Position numbers and translations under genes: made by a program
The notes under the pieces: model-generated
What the model was told of the DNA's origin: nothing
The model's input: only the letters and a program-made list of their open reading frames with translations
Database searches by the model: none
Shown: in pieces, positions 33,538 to 42,192 of the stretch
Layout of the letters: the number at the start of each line of letters is the position of its first letter
Position numbering within the stretch: the first letter of the stretch is position 1
Source: Martinezella rhizogenes
Lineage (GTDB): Bacteria; Pseudomonadota; Alphaproteobacteria; Rhizobiales; Rhizobiaceae
Length of the DNA: 64,000 nucleotides
Assembly (NCBI GenBank): GCA_013322215.1
Contig: JAAMEZ010000058.1
Location: forward strand, 951,996-1,015,995
Reading direction: 5' to 3'

Positions 33538-34316
33538 GCGATATCATCCGCCTCGACAATCTCACCGTCACCTATGAGCGTCATCCGGCCGTGCACCATA
33601 TCTCGGGCGGCTTTGCTGCCGGCAGCCTGACGGCGATTGCCGGGCCGAACGGAGCGGGAAAATCGACCTTGCTCAAGGCAATCGTCGGCGAATTGCGGCC
33701 GGCGGAGGGATCGATCGATCGTGGCGCGCTATCGCGCAACGATTTCGGCTATCTGCCGCAAGCGGCCGATATCAATCGCCGCTTTCCGATTTCCGTCGCC
33801 GACACCGTCATGCTCGGTGCGTGGAAAAATGCAGGCGCTTTCGGTCAATTCTCCCGGAAAGATGCGAAGCGAGCGCACGAGGCGCTTGGCATCGTCGGCC
33901 TTTCCGGCTTCGAGAACAGGCATATCGGCGCGCTTTCGGCCGGGCAGTTCCAGCGTGTACTCTTCGCAAGGCTGCTGCTGCAGGATGCCCGCGTCATTCT
34001 CCTGGATGAACCCTTCACCGCCATCGATCAGCGCACGACGCGCGATCTTCTCAACCTCGTGCTGCGATGGAACCGGGAAGGACGCACGGTCATCGCCGTG
34101 CTGCACGATTTCGAGCAGGTGCGAAGCTATTTCCCCGAAACGCTGCTGATCGCCCGCGAACTCGTGGGATGGGGCCGGACGGAGGATGTCATGAGCGCAA
34201 CCAATCTCATCAAGGCGCGCGCCATGGCCGAGCGCTGGGATGAGGAGGCCGGGGCATGCCTACCGGAAGACGAGCATGACAAGGGTGAGTTGGTGAAGCG
34301 GGAGCCGGCCGAATGA
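33534..34316 (+). CDS. Zinc/manganese ABC transporter, ATP-binding protein
   Basis: 260 residues. Walker A GPNGAGKST (about 38-46), Q-loop YLPQAADINRRFPISVADTVMLG, signature LSAGQFQRVLFARLL, Walker B VILLDEPFTAID and the His switch VLHDFEQV are all intact. It belongs to the cluster A-1 metal importers (ZnuC/TroB/AztA/MntA). The operon order is small ORF, ATPase, permease, binding protein, with ATGA overlaps on both sides. The C-terminal tail after residue 215 (GWGRTEDVMSATNLIKARAMAERWDEE) is usual for the group. Zinc is favoured over manganese from the upstream palindrome; this is inference. Confidence 0.9.
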   Translation: MSDIIRLDNLTVTYERHPAVHHISGGFAAGSLTAIAGPNGAGKSTLLKAIVGELRPAEGSIDRGALSRNDFGYLPQAADINRRFPISVADTVMLGAWKNAGAFGQFSRKDAKRAHEALGIVGLSGFENRHIGALSAGQFQRVLFARLLLQDARVILLDEPFTAIDQRTTRDLLNLVLRWNREGRTVIAVLHDFEQVRSYFPETLLIARELVGWGRTEDVMSATNLIKARAMAERWDEEAGACLPEDEHDKGELVKREPAE

Positions 34317-35185
34317 CCGCCTACGATATATTCCTCGCGCCTTTTGCGGATTATGGCTTCATGCGTCGCGCGCTGGTCGCCTGCGTCTGCCTCGGCCTTG
34401 GCTCCGGGCCGATCGGCGTCTTCCTGATGCTCAGGCGCATGAGCCTGATGGGCGACGCTATGAGCCATGCCGTCCTGCCCGGAGCGGCCATCGGCTATCT
34501 CATTGCCGGATCCCTATCGCTCACCGCCATGGGGCTTGGCGGCCTTGTCGCCGGCCTCTCCGTGGCGCTGCTCTCCGGTCTCGTCAGCCGCGCGACCGTG
34601 CTGCAGGAGGATGCGAGCTTTGCCAGTTTCTACCTCACCTCGCTGGCGCTCGGCGTGCTCATCGTGTCCCTGCGCGGCTCCAACATCGATCTGCTGCATG
34701 TGCTTTTCGGCACCATTCTCGCAATCGATGCACCTGCCCTTTACCAGATCGGCGCGATCACGACGGCGACGCTGCTGGCGCTCGCCGTCATCTACCGGCC
34801 GCTCGTGATGGAATGCTTCGATCCGGGTTTCCTGCGTGCCGTCGGCGGTCGCGGACCGCTCTATCACTTCCTGTTCCTGCTGCTGGTCGTCCTCAACCTC
34901 GTCGCAAGCTTCCAGGCGCTCGGCACGCTGATGGCCGTCGGCCTGATGATGCTGCCGGCAGCTGTGGCCCAGCTCTGGTCGCGCAGCCTGCCCGCCATGA
35001 TGGCGATCGCCACGGGCACCGCAATGGCTTCCGGCTATATCGGCCTCATCGCCTCGTATCACCTCGAACTCGCCTCGGGCCCGACGATCATCATCACGGC
35101 CAGCCTGATCTACGGCTTCTCCATTCTCTTCGCACCCTCGGGCCTTGCCCGGCGGTTCTTCCCCCGTCCCCATCTCCGGGGCTAA
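34313..35185 (+). CDS. Zinc/manganese ABC transporter, permease
   Basis: 290 residues with about eight hydrophobic helices, overlapping the ATPase stop by 4 bases. The family coupling region is visible early: FMRRALVACVCLGLGSGPIGVFLMLRRMSLMGDAMSHAVLPGAAIGYL, the typical ABC-3 permease start. Later segments include ASFQALGTLMAVGLMMLPAAVAQLWSRS. It forms the membrane channel for the metal ion with the ATPase and the binding protein downstream. Confidence 0.92.
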   Translation: MTAYDIFLAPFADYGFMRRALVACVCLGLGSGPIGVFLMLRRMSLMGDAMSHAVLPGAAIGYLIAGSLSLTAMGLGGLVAGLSVALLSGLVSRATVLQEDASFASFYLTSLALGVLIVSLRGSNIDLLHVLFGTILAIDAPALYQIGAITTATLLALAVIYRPLVMECFDPGFLRAVGGRGPLYHFLFLLLVVLNLVASFQALGTLMAVGLMMLPAAVAQLWSRSLPAMMAIATGTAMASGYIGLIASYHLELASGPTIIITASLIYGFSILFAPSGLARRFFPRPHLRG

Positions 35186-35204
35186 TCCAAACAAGGAGAC
35201 TCGC

Positions 35205-36107
35205 ATGAACAAACAGAGACTGCTCCTCTCAGCCGCTGCGGCAGCCTTCGTCGCCTTCGGCATCGCCCGTCCGGCCTCCGCCGAGACGCTCGATGTCGTC
35301 GCGTCCTTCACGGTGCTTGCCGATGTCGTCAAGCATGTCGGCGGCGACCATGTGAAAGTGTCGAGCCTCGTCGGCCCGAACGGCGATCCCCATGAATTCG
35401 AGCCCTCGCCGGCCGATGCCAAGACGCTGAACGCCGCCAAGGTCGTCTTCGTCAGCGGCGAAGGCCTGGAAGGCTGGATGGACCGGCTGATCAGCGCCTC
35501 CGGCTACAAGGGAACGCCTGTTGTCGCTTCCGAGGGTATCAACACCCGCACGATGGTCGACGACGGCAAGACGGTCACCGATCCGCATGTGTGGAACAGC
35601 CCGGTCAACGTGAAAATCTGGGTCGCCAATATCGAAAAGGCTTTGTCCGCTGCCGATCCGGCCGACGCCGCCGATTTCAAGGCCAATGCCGAACGCTATA
35701 CGAAGGTTCTGACCGAGCTCGACACCTATGCGCACGGCAAATTCGACAAGATCCCGGATGATCGCCGCAAGGTGCTGACAAGCCACGACGCCTTCGGCTA
35801 TTTCGGCCGCGAATACAAGGTCAGCTTCCTGTCGCCGCTCGGCGTCTCCACGGAAACGGAAGCTTCGGCCGCCAACGTCGCCAAGCTGATCGAGCAGATC
35901 AAGACCGAGCATGTGAAGACCTATTTCTTCGAAAACTCGAACGATCCCCGCCTCGTCAAGCAGGTCGCCAAGGCAACCGGCGCCGAGCCCGGCGGCGAGC
36001 TTTATGTCGAGGCTCTCTCCAAGTCCAACGGGCCGGCTTCGACTTACGAAAAAATGTTCCGTTATAACGTTGACCAGCTCGCCGCAGCGATGGCGAAGTC
36101 GAGCTGA
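35205..36107 (+). CDS. Zinc/manganese ABC transporter, periplasmic binding protein
   Basis: 300 residues from ATG 35205 (AAGGAGA upstream). The signal peptide is LLLSAAAAAFVAFGIARPASA. Cluster A-I metal binding residues are at the expected places: His in GDPHEFEPSPAD, His in DPHVWNSP, His in TSHDAFGYFGREY and a C-terminal acidic ligand (GGELYVEALS). There is no His-rich loop as in ZnuA, so it resembles AztC/TroA/MntC-like proteins. Zn or Mn specificity cannot be settled from sequence. It is last in the operon. Confidence 0.92.
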   Translation: MNKQRLLLSAAAAAFVAFGIARPASAETLDVVASFTVLADVVKHVGGDHVKVSSLVGPNGDPHEFEPSPADAKTLNAAKVVFVSGEGLEGWMDRLISASGYKGTPVVASEGINTRTMVDDGKTVTDPHVWNSPVNVKIWVANIEKALSAADPADAADFKANAERYTKVLTELDTYAHGKFDKIPDDRRKVLTSHDAFGYFGREYKVSFLSPLGVSTETEASAANVAKLIEQIKTEHVKTYFFENSNDPRLVKQVAKATGAEPGGELYVEALSKSNGPASTYEKMFRYNVDQLAAAMAKSS

Positions 36108-36156
36108 CCATGGAATGAGTGTGGTCGCAGGCATGGATTGCCGGCGATCACACCGC

Positions 36157-36465
36157 TTAAATGTTGAAGTCGAAGACCATCAGGCCGGCCAGACCGCCGT
36201 CCGTGGACGAAACGATACGCTCGCCGACGGCGACGTGATCGGGATGCACCAGATAAGCATCGCGCGCTTCCGCACTCTCGAACGTGACGACAAATCCATC
36301 GGCGAAGCCGCCATGCAAGCCCTCCGGCGAGACATTCGGCCCGTGTTTCACATCGACAATGCCGGGAATGACCTTCTGCAGTGCGACCACCGAGTCGAAG
36401 AGAGCCCTCTTCTCTTCCGATGTCATGGCGGATTTGAGCCGAAGGAAAACGCAATGCAGGATCAT
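36157..36465 (-). CDS. Dabb (stress-responsive A/B barrel) protein
   Basis: 102 residues. The dimeric alpha/beta-barrel pattern is MILHCVFLRLKSAMTSEEKRALFDSVVALQKVIPGIVDVKHGPNVSPEGLHGGFADGFVVTFESAEARDAYLVHPDHV. The VHPDHV motif is characteristic of the Dabb family. AGGAGG sits just before the ATG. Bacterial members are of mostly unknown function, some being fatty-acid or polyketide cyclase relatives. It converges on the metal-binding-protein gene, with a RIME-like element upstream. Confidence 0.85.
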   Translation of the reverse strand: MILHCVFLRLKSAMTSEEKRALFDSVVALQKVIPGIVDVKHGPNVSPEGLHGGFADGFVVTFESAEARDAYLVHPDHVAVGERIVSSTDGGLAGLMVFDFNI

Positions 36466-36510
36466 AGGTGAGCCTCCTTTGGAGCCTTTCCGCTTTTCTT
36501 CGAATGCGAA

Positions 36511-36582
36511 AATGCTCTGTCCATTTGTTTTTACGCAATTCCGGACGGAAAACCGCTACGCACTTTTCCTAGAATTGCTCCA
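36511..36582. repeat. RIME-like intergenic element
   Basis: It contains GCAATTCCGGACGGAAAACCGCTACGC... and CTAGAATTGC, forming the same GCAATTC/GAATTGC hairpin around AAAACCGCT-CGCACTTTTCC as the second half of the 18672-18776 element. Confidence 0.75.
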
Positions 36583-36678
36583 AAATCGCGGCCAGCATAA
36601 AGGGAAAGGGCAGCGGGGCAAGGCGCTGCGGCAGTGATTTCAGACCTCTGTGCCGCAACGGCTGCGGCGCGACCTCAT

Positions 36679-37578
36679 TCAACCCAGCAGATGAGCTTTG
36701 GCTGTCGCAGTGATCTCGCGTGTCAGTTCGGCAAGCCGGTCGGCCGCGAAACGGTTCACTTGCCAATATAATGGAATGTCCAACGGCGTGCCCGGGATCA
36801 GCTCGACCAGACGCCCGGTCTCCAGATGCTCCCGTACCAGCTGGATGGGGTTCATCCCCCATCCCATGCCTGAAAGACTGGCGTCAACGAAGCCTTGGGT
36901 CGAAGGCAGCCAGTGGCTCGGATAGGCGAAGTCCTCACCGAATGTCTGGCGTATCCACCGGCTTTGAAGCCTGTCCTTCTGATTGAAGGTCATGGCCGGC
37001 GCGTTCCGGATCGCTTCAGGGGTAACGCCCCTTGCAAAATGCCGGGCCATGAAATCGGGGCTTGCCGTCGCATGATACCGGAGCGCGCCGAGGGATATGC
37101 GCCGGCATCCCTGGATCGGCTTCTCCAGGCCGGTGACGGCTGCAATGACCCGCCCGCGCTGCAGCCATTCGGCGGTATGATCCTGATCATCGATGGCGAT
37201 ATTCAGCAGATAGGGGGAGCGTTTGGCAAAACCCGATATGGCCTGCACGAACCACGTCCCGAGGCTATCGGCATTCGTGGCTATGTGAAGCGTGACCCTT
37301 TGTTTTGGTTCACCCGGATCGACGAGGGCCGGCAGGTGCCCGAACAGCTCGTCTTCGAGCATGCCGACATTCTCCATATGGCGGCAGAGCCATTCGCCCT
37401 TCTCCGTCGCGGTGCAGGGACTGCCCCTGACGATCAGGACGATGCCGAGGCGTTCTTCGAGCTGTTTCACCCGCTGCGAGACGGCCGAAGGCGTGACGTT
37501 GAGAATGGTGGCCGCCTTTTCGAAGCTACCTGTCTGGACGACGATGGAAACGGCGCGGAGAGCGGAATAGTCAAGCAT
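36679..37578 (-). CDS. LysR-family regulator of the ArgP/LysG type
   Basis: 299 residues. The N-terminal HTH is DYSALRAVSIVVQTGSFEKAATILNVTPSAVSQRVKQLEERLGIVLIVRG, the ArgP/IciA/LysG pattern. A type-2 periplasmic-binding-like effector domain follows (about 95-295). It is divergent from the lysE exporter gene 100 bases away, the classic LysG-LysE arrangement in which the regulator turns on export when lysine or arginine is high. An inverted repeat TAATC-AA-GATTA in the gap is a likely operator. Confidence 0.9.
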   Translation of the reverse strand: MLDYSALRAVSIVVQTGSFEKAATILNVTPSAVSQRVKQLEERLGIVLIVRGSPCTATEKGEWLCRHMENVGMLEDELFGHLPALVDPGEPKQRVTLHIATNADSLGTWFVQAISGFAKRSPYLLNIAIDDQDHTAEWLQRGRVIAAVTGLEKPIQGCRRISLGALRYHATASPDFMARHFARGVTPEAIRNAPAMTFNQKDRLQSRWIRQTFGEDFAYPSHWLPSTQGFVDASLSGMGWGMNPIQLVREHLETGRLVELIPGTPLDIPLYWQVNRFAADRLAELTREITATAKAHLLG

Positions 37579-37592
37579 GGATTAGTTTCTCT

Positions 37593-37604
37593 TAATCAAG
37601 ATTA
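37593..37604. promoter_or_regulatory. Candidate operator in the lysG-lysE divergent promoter
   Basis: TAATC-AA-GATTA inverted repeat in an A+T-rich gap, 15 bases upstream of the LysR start and 75 bases upstream of lysE. It contains a T-N(n)-A dyad as LysR-type sites do. Confidence 0.45.
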
Positions 37605-37678
37605 GCAACATTAATTAGCCTAAATCCACTTATGTCGATACCGGAAATGCTCATTGGTTTTGGAGCATTTCGGCAGGC

Positions 37679-38287
37679 ATGAATTTTTCGATCTATATGA
37701 CGGGCCTGATGATGGGGCTCAGCCTGATTGTCGCGATCGGCGCGCAGAACGCTTTCGTCCTGCGTCAAGGTCTTCGCAACGAGCATGTGTTCGCAGTCTG
37801 CCTTGCTTGTGCGCTTTCCGATGCCGCACTCATCGTCCTCGGGGTGACAAGCTTCCGCCAGGTCTCCGCCCTGCTGCCCTGGCTCGATCCCGTCATGCGC
37901 TATGCGGGAGCGGCGTTCCTCGTCTGGTATGGAGCCAGGAGCCTCTATTCCGCCTTTCGTTCATCCGCGGTGCTTGCTGCCGGAGAGGCGAAATCATCCA
38001 GTTTTCGGCAGACACTTGCCATGTGCCTGGCGCTCACCTGGCTCAATCCGCATGTCTATCTCGACACGGTCGCGCTGCTTGGCACCATCTCGACCCGGTT
38101 TCCGGGACATGAGGTTTCATTTGCGGCGGGTGCCATGACGGGCTCTTTCCTGTTCTTCTTTTCGCTCGGCTTTGGCGCGAGATGGCTGAGGCCGATCTTC
38201 GCGAAACCCTCGTCCTGGCGCATTCTGGAAACACTCATCGCCTTTACCATGTGGATGATCGCCACCAAGCTGCTGAGCGGAGTATGA
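37679..38287 (+). CDS. lysE: LysE/ArgO-family amino acid exporter
   Basis: 202 residues with five or six hydrophobic segments. LysE signatures: LMMGLSLIVAIGAQNAFVLRQGLRNEHVFAVCLACALSDAALIVLGV near the start and LALTWLNPHVYLDTVALLGTIS in the middle. It exports lysine and/or arginine across the inner membrane. The regulator is divergent; a DapA-family gene follows about 190 bases downstream on the same strand, keeping the lysine theme. Confidence 0.92.
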   Translation: MNFSIYMTGLMMGLSLIVAIGAQNAFVLRQGLRNEHVFAVCLACALSDAALIVLGVTSFRQVSALLPWLDPVMRYAGAAFLVWYGARSLYSAFRSSAVLAAGEAKSSSFRQTLAMCLALTWLNPHVYLDTVALLGTISTRFPGHEVSFAAGAMTGSFLFFFSLGFGARWLRPIFAKPSSWRILETLIAFTMWMIATKLLSGV

Positions 38288-38480
38288 GATTTGCGACGGC
38301 TTCATGGACGCGCATTCGCATGAAGCGGCTTGAGAACATCCGATATTCCGATCGAGGACATATGGCTATCATCGGCGGCTGTGCGATGTTAGGCATAGGC
38401 GAATTCGGCCCCTGCCTTTCGGGACAACCGGCTTTCTATCCCCGCCATTGTCCGGAGCCTGACAGAGAAGGAAGACAGTC

Positions 38481-39371
38481 GTGACGCTTTTTACCGGCCT
38501 TTCAGCCTTTCCGATTACCCCGACCGATACTTCCGGCCGCGTGGACATTGCAGCGCTCACGCGCCTGCTCGAGCGCATCCGTCTCGCTGGCGCCGACTCC
38601 ATCGGCTTGCTCGGCAGTACCGGCGGTTACGCTTTTCTTTCACGCGACGAGCGCCGTCGCGCCGTGCAGGCGACAATCGCCAGCGTCGGCGGCAAGATCC
38701 CCGTCATTGTCGGGGTTGGGGCGCTGCGAACCGACGAGGCGCAGGCATTGGCGCGCGATGCCAAGGCTGCCGGAGCAGACGGGCTGCTGCTAGCCCCCGT
38801 GTCCTATACGCCATTGCTTGAGGAAGAGGTCTACCAGCACTTCGTTGCCGTCGCGGAGGCCGGCGACCTGCCGCTCTGCATCTACAACAATCCCGGCACG
38901 ACGAAATTCACATTCAGCGATGGACTGATTGCCCGGCTGGCAAAGGTGGCGAATATCGTGGCGGTGAAGATGCCTCTGCCGCAAGGGGGCGATTTCAAGG
39001 GAGAGATGGCGCGTCTGCGCCAGGAAGCGCCAAAGGGCTTCGCCATCGGCTATAGCGGCGATTGGGGAGCGGCGGCTGGGCTGCTGGCCGGTTCGGACGC
39101 CTGGTATAGCGTGGTCGCCGGCCTGCTGCCCGCCGAGGCATTGGCGCTCACAAGGGCGGCCCAAGCCGGCGATACCGCCGAGGTCGAACGGCTTGATCAA
39201 AAGTTCCAGCCGCTATGGAACCTGTTCAAAGAGTTCGGCAGCTTCCGTGTCATGTATGCAATTGCGGAAGCGCTCGACCTTTGCCGGGTCGATCCACCGC
39301 GCCCGATCCTGCCGCTCTCTGCAGCCGAAAAGCCGCGAGTGAAAAGCGCGCTCGATCATATTCTGATGTGA
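38481..39371 (+). CDS. DapA-family (dihydrodipicolinate synthase/N-acetylneuraminate lyase) aldolase
   Basis: 296 residues from GTG 38481 (GAAGGAAG upstream). The superfamily features are intact: GSTGG binding loop (45-49), Tyr135 in CIYNNPGTT and Schiff-base Lys163 in VAVKMPLP. It does not read as the main DapA: the region after Lys163 (QGGDFKGEMARLRQEAPKGFAIGYSGDWGAAAGL) differs, and the genomic context is a lysine exporter rather than biosynthesis. It may act on another 2-oxo acid. The length is typical. Confidence 0.8.
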   Translation: MTLFTGLSAFPITPTDTSGRVDIAALTRLLERIRLAGADSIGLLGSTGGYAFLSRDERRRAVQATIASVGGKIPVIVGVGALRTDEAQALARDAKAAGADGLLLAPVSYTPLLEEEVYQHFVAVAEAGDLPLCIYNNPGTTKFTFSDGLIARLAKVANIVAVKMPLPQGGDFKGEMARLRQEAPKGFAIGYSGDWGAAAGLLAGSDAWYSVVAGLLPAEALALTRAAQAGDTAEVERLDQKFQPLWNLFKEFGSFRVMYAIAEALDLCRVDPPRPILPLSAAEKPRVKSALDHILM

Positions 39372-39416
39372 TCGCTTAGGCGCGACGCAGCAATTCCCAC
39401 CCTATCGCAAGCGAAT

Positions 39417-39857
39417 CTACTTCCGCTTGAAAGGCTCCATGCCCTTGCGCGCCAGCTCATCGGCCCGCTCGTTCTCCGGATGGCCGGCATGACCCTTGAC
39501 CCAGTGCAGCGTCACTTTGTGCCTGTTATAGGCCTCGTCCAGCGCCTGCCAGAGCTCGGCATTCTTCACCGGCTTCTTGTCGGCGGTCTTCCAGCCGTTT
39601 TTCTTCCAGCCGAAGATCCACTTGGTGATGCCATCCTTGACGTAGACACTGTCGGTGTAGAGATCGACTTCGCAAGGGCTCTTCAGGGCTGATAGCGCGG
39701 AGATCGCCGCCATCAGCTCCATGCGGTTGTTGGTCGTATCCGCCTCGCCGCCGGACAGTTCCTTTTCCACCTCGCCGTAACGAAGCACCGCGCCCCAGCC
39801 GCCGGGACCGGGATTGCCGGAGCAGGCGCCGTCGGTGAAGATATCGACGTGCTTCAT
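39417..39857 (-). CDS. rnhA: Ribonuclease HI
   Basis: 146 residues. It cuts RNA in RNA-DNA hybrids (primer removal, R-loop clearing). The acidic catalytic set is complete: Asp9 in FTDGACSGNPGPGGWG, Glu47 in NNRMELMAA, Asp in LYTDSVYVKDGI and the C-terminal Asp in HAGHPENERADELA. The ATG overlaps the thrB stop by 4 bases (39854-39857), the usual rhizobial order ispH-thrB-rnhA. Confidence 0.97.
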   Translation of the reverse strand: MKHVDIFTDGACSGNPGPGGWGAVLRYGEVEKELSGGEADTTNNRMELMAAISALSALKSPCEVDLYTDSVYVKDGITKWIFGWKKNGWKTADKKPVKNAELWQALDEAYNRHKVTLHWVKGHAGHPENERADELARKGMEPFKRK

Positions 39858-40819
39858 GCCTTCAGCCCATATTCGGCTGATGAGGCGATCTGGCGGTGGA
39901 AGCGCAGCTTGCGCAGATATTCGATCGGGTCCTTCTTGGTGACCATCGCGCCGGCCGGCGTCGTCAGCCAGTCATAGAGGCGGGTCAGGAAGAAGCGCAG
40001 CGCCGAGCCGCGTGCCAGCGTCGGCAAGGCGGCGATTTCCGCCTCGCTCAGCGGCCGCACGCTCTGATACCCCTCGAGCAACGCCATGCCCTTGGTGATG
40101 TTGTAGGCGTGATCCTTCTCGAAGCACCAGGCGTTGAGGCAGATCGAGACGTCATAGGCGAGCTGATCGTTGCAGGCGAAATAGAAATCGATCAGGCCGG
40201 AGAGCATGTCGCCTAAGAAGAAGACATTGTCCGGAAAAAGATCGGCATGGATGACGCCTTCGGGCAGATCCTTCGGCCAATGCTTTCCGAGGAAATCAAG
40301 CTCGCCGCGGATCTCATCCTGCAGGCCGGCTTCGACTTCGTCGGCGCGCGCCTCGGACTTTTCCCAGAGCGCCTGCCAGCCGTCGAGCGACAGTGCGTTC
40401 GGGCGGCGGATCTCGAAGCCCTCGCCGGCAATGTGCATGGCGGCCAGCGCCTTGCCAACTTCGCGGCAATGATGCGCCTCCGGCTTGCGCAGCCACATGC
40501 CTTCGAGGAAGGAGATCAAAGCCGCCGGGCGGCCGGAGAGATGGCCGAGCAGGGCGCCATCGCGGCGCGGCAGCGGCAGTGGGCAAGACAGGCCGCGGCT
40601 TGCCAGGTGCTGCATCAACCCCAGGAAGAACGGCAGATCGCCCTTGTCGACGCGCTTCTCATAGAGCGTCAGGATCAGCGGATCGCGGCTCGTATGCAGC
40701 AGGAAGTTCGAATTCTCGACGCCCTCGGCAATGCCCTTGTAGGAGAGCAACTCGCCGACATCATATTCGGTCAGGAACCACTTCAAATCGTCTTCGGTAA
40801 TATCGGTATAAACGGCCAC
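39854..40819 (-). CDS. thrB: Homoserine kinase, type II (APH fold)
   Basis: 321 residues. It phosphorylates homoserine before threonine synthase (thrC is at 22.7 kb). The N-terminus MAVYTDITEDDLKWFLTEYDVGELLSYKGIAEGVENSNFLL is typical of this ThrB class. The kinase catalytic loop is VIHADLFPDNVFFLGD with the metal Asp in GLIDFYFACND, as in aminoglycoside phosphotransferase folds rather than GHMP kinases. It is co-translated with rnhA through an ATGA overlap. Confidence 0.96.
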   Translation of the reverse strand: MAVYTDITEDDLKWFLTEYDVGELLSYKGIAEGVENSNFLLHTSRDPLILTLYEKRVDKGDLPFFLGLMQHLASRGLSCPLPLPRRDGALLGHLSGRPAALISFLEGMWLRKPEAHHCREVGKALAAMHIAGEGFEIRRPNALSLDGWQALWEKSEARADEVEAGLQDEIRGELDFLGKHWPKDLPEGVIHADLFPDNVFFLGDMLSGLIDFYFACNDQLAYDVSICLNAWCFEKDHAYNITKGMALLEGYQSVRPLSEAEIAALPTLARGSALRFFLTRLYDWLTTPAGAMVTKKDPIEYLRKLRFHRQIASSAEYGLKA

Positions 40820-40854
40820 GAACTATTCCTTGATACACGCTGTCCACCGTCACC

Positions 40855-41022
40855 ATCAGCCCTCGTGGTTCGAGACGGCCCCTTCGACAAGCTCAGGAGG
40901 GCCTCCTCACCATGAGGGCTGATCTTTGGCGCTAGGTGGCGAAACTCTTGTCCTCTCACCCTGAGGTGCCTTGTCGATGCAGCGTAGCGCAAGCGGCAAG
41001 GCCTCGAAGGGCGAGATGGCCC
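40855..41022. repeat. Two adjacent palindromic intergenic repeats (REP-like)
   Basis: The first, 40855-40923, is bounded by a perfect 10-bp inverted repeat (ATCAGCCCTC and its complement) and contains CCTTCGACAAGCTCAGG. The second, about 40955-41022, has CTCACCCTGAGGTGCC facing GGCCTCGAAGGGCGAG. Both match motifs dispersed in many Rhizobiales genomes. They fill the thrB-ispH gap. Confidence 0.7.
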
Positions 41023-41024
41023 TC

Positions 41025-42032
41025 TCATTCGCCGTTGACGAAAGCCATGTCTGCTGTCGTCAGCTCTATACTGCGAAGCTCGCGATTGACGAGGAAATTC
41101 TCGGTTTCCTTCACAGTTTCAGCAAGTTCCACCACAGCATTGTAGCGGGCGCGGAAGGCTTCGATGATCTCATTGACGATGACTTCTGGCGCAGATGCAC
41201 CAGCCGAGAGGCCGACCGTCTCGATATCGCCGATATTGTCCCAGTCGATCTCCGAGGCGCGCTGGACGAGAACGGATTTCTTCGCCCCTGCCCGGAGCGC
41301 CACTTCGACGAGGCGTTTGGAGTTGGACGAATTCGGAGCACCGACGACGATGAAAAGATCGCAGCCGGGAGCCGCCTCCTTCACCACTTCCTGGCGGTTG
41401 GTGGTGGCATAGCAAATCGAGTCGGCGGCCGGCGCCGTGAGATTGGGGAAGCGTTCCTGCAGCCTTGCAATAACGCCGGCGGTATCGTCGACCGAAAGCG
41501 TCGTCTGCGTGACGAAACCGAGATTGTCGGGATCAGCCGGCTCGTAGACGTCGGCATCCTCCACCGTCTCGATCAGCGACACGGTACCCTCGGGCAGCTG
41601 GCCCATGGTGCCGATCACTTCCGGGTGACCGGCATGGCCGATCAGCACGACGTGGCGGCCAAGGCGATTATGGCGCATGGCCTGCTTGTGCACCTTCGAG
41701 ACCAGCGGACAGGTGGCATCGAGATAGAAGAGATTGCGCGCATCGGCATCGGCCGGCACGGATTTCGGCACGCCATGGGCCGAGAAAACGACGGGCTGGG
41801 CGCGATGCTCGGCCGGGATTTCATCCAGTTCCTCGACGAAGATGGCGCCCTTGGCCTCCAGCCCCTCGACGACATAGCGGTTGTGAACGATTTCGTGGCG
41901 AACATAAACCGGCGCGCCATAGGCCTTCAGCGCCAGAACGACGATCTGGATGGCGCGGTCGACGCCGGCGCAGAAGCCGCGCGGCCCGCAAAGCCGGATG
42001 GTCAGGTCAGGTTTGGAAACGGCTATGTTCAT
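41025..42032 (-). CDS. ispH: 4-hydroxy-3-methylbut-2-enyl diphosphate reductase
   Basis: 335 residues from ATG 42032 (GGAAGAGAT upstream); the longer frame to 42107 starts inside a RIME-like repeat and is rejected. It catalyses the last step of the MEP isoprenoid pathway, giving IPP and DMAPP. Three conserved Fe-S cysteines are present: GPRGFCAGVDRA (Cys21), LDATCPLVSKVH and DSICYATTNRQ. The catalytic Glu is within EGTVSLIETVEDAD. The order with thrB and rnhA is typical of rhizobia, although repeats separate the genes. Confidence 0.96.
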   Translation of the reverse strand: MNIAVSKPDLTIRLCGPRGFCAGVDRAIQIVVLALKAYGAPVYVRHEIVHNRYVVEGLEAKGAIFVEELDEIPAEHRAQPVVFSAHGVPKSVPADADARNLFYLDATCPLVSKVHKQAMRHNRLGRHVVLIGHAGHPEVIGTMGQLPEGTVSLIETVEDADVYEPADPDNLGFVTQTTLSVDDTAGVIARLQERFPNLTAPAADSICYATTNRQEVVKEAAPGCDLFIVVGAPNSSNSKRLVEVALRAGAKKSVLVQRASEIDWDNIGDIETVGLSAGASAPEVIVNEIIEAFRARYNAVVELAETVKETENFLVNRELRSIELTTADMAFVNGE

Positions 42033-42103
42033 ATCTCTTCCGAAATGCGCGACAATGGCTGAGCCATAGATAGGGCTCCCCTGCCGCCTGCTCCATTCAG
42101 TCC

Positions 42104-42151
42104 GCATGATTTTATCGAAAACCGCTGCGCACTTTCGGGATCATGCTCTAG
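42104..42151. repeat. RIME-like element between SURF1 and ispH
   Basis: On the minus strand it reads AGAGCATGATCCCGAAAGTG followed by CGCAGCGGTTTTCG...ATCATGC, with inverted CATGAT/ATCATG ends. This is the canonical rhizobial intergenic mosaic form. Confidence 0.85.
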
Positions 42152-42192
42152 CCGAATATTCCATCGAAATGAAGCTATTCTATTGCATGTCT

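Noticed and set aside
42033..42107. 25-residue N-terminal extension of IspH
   Set aside because: The upstream ATG is inside a RIME-like repeat, and a good ribosome site precedes ATG 42032.
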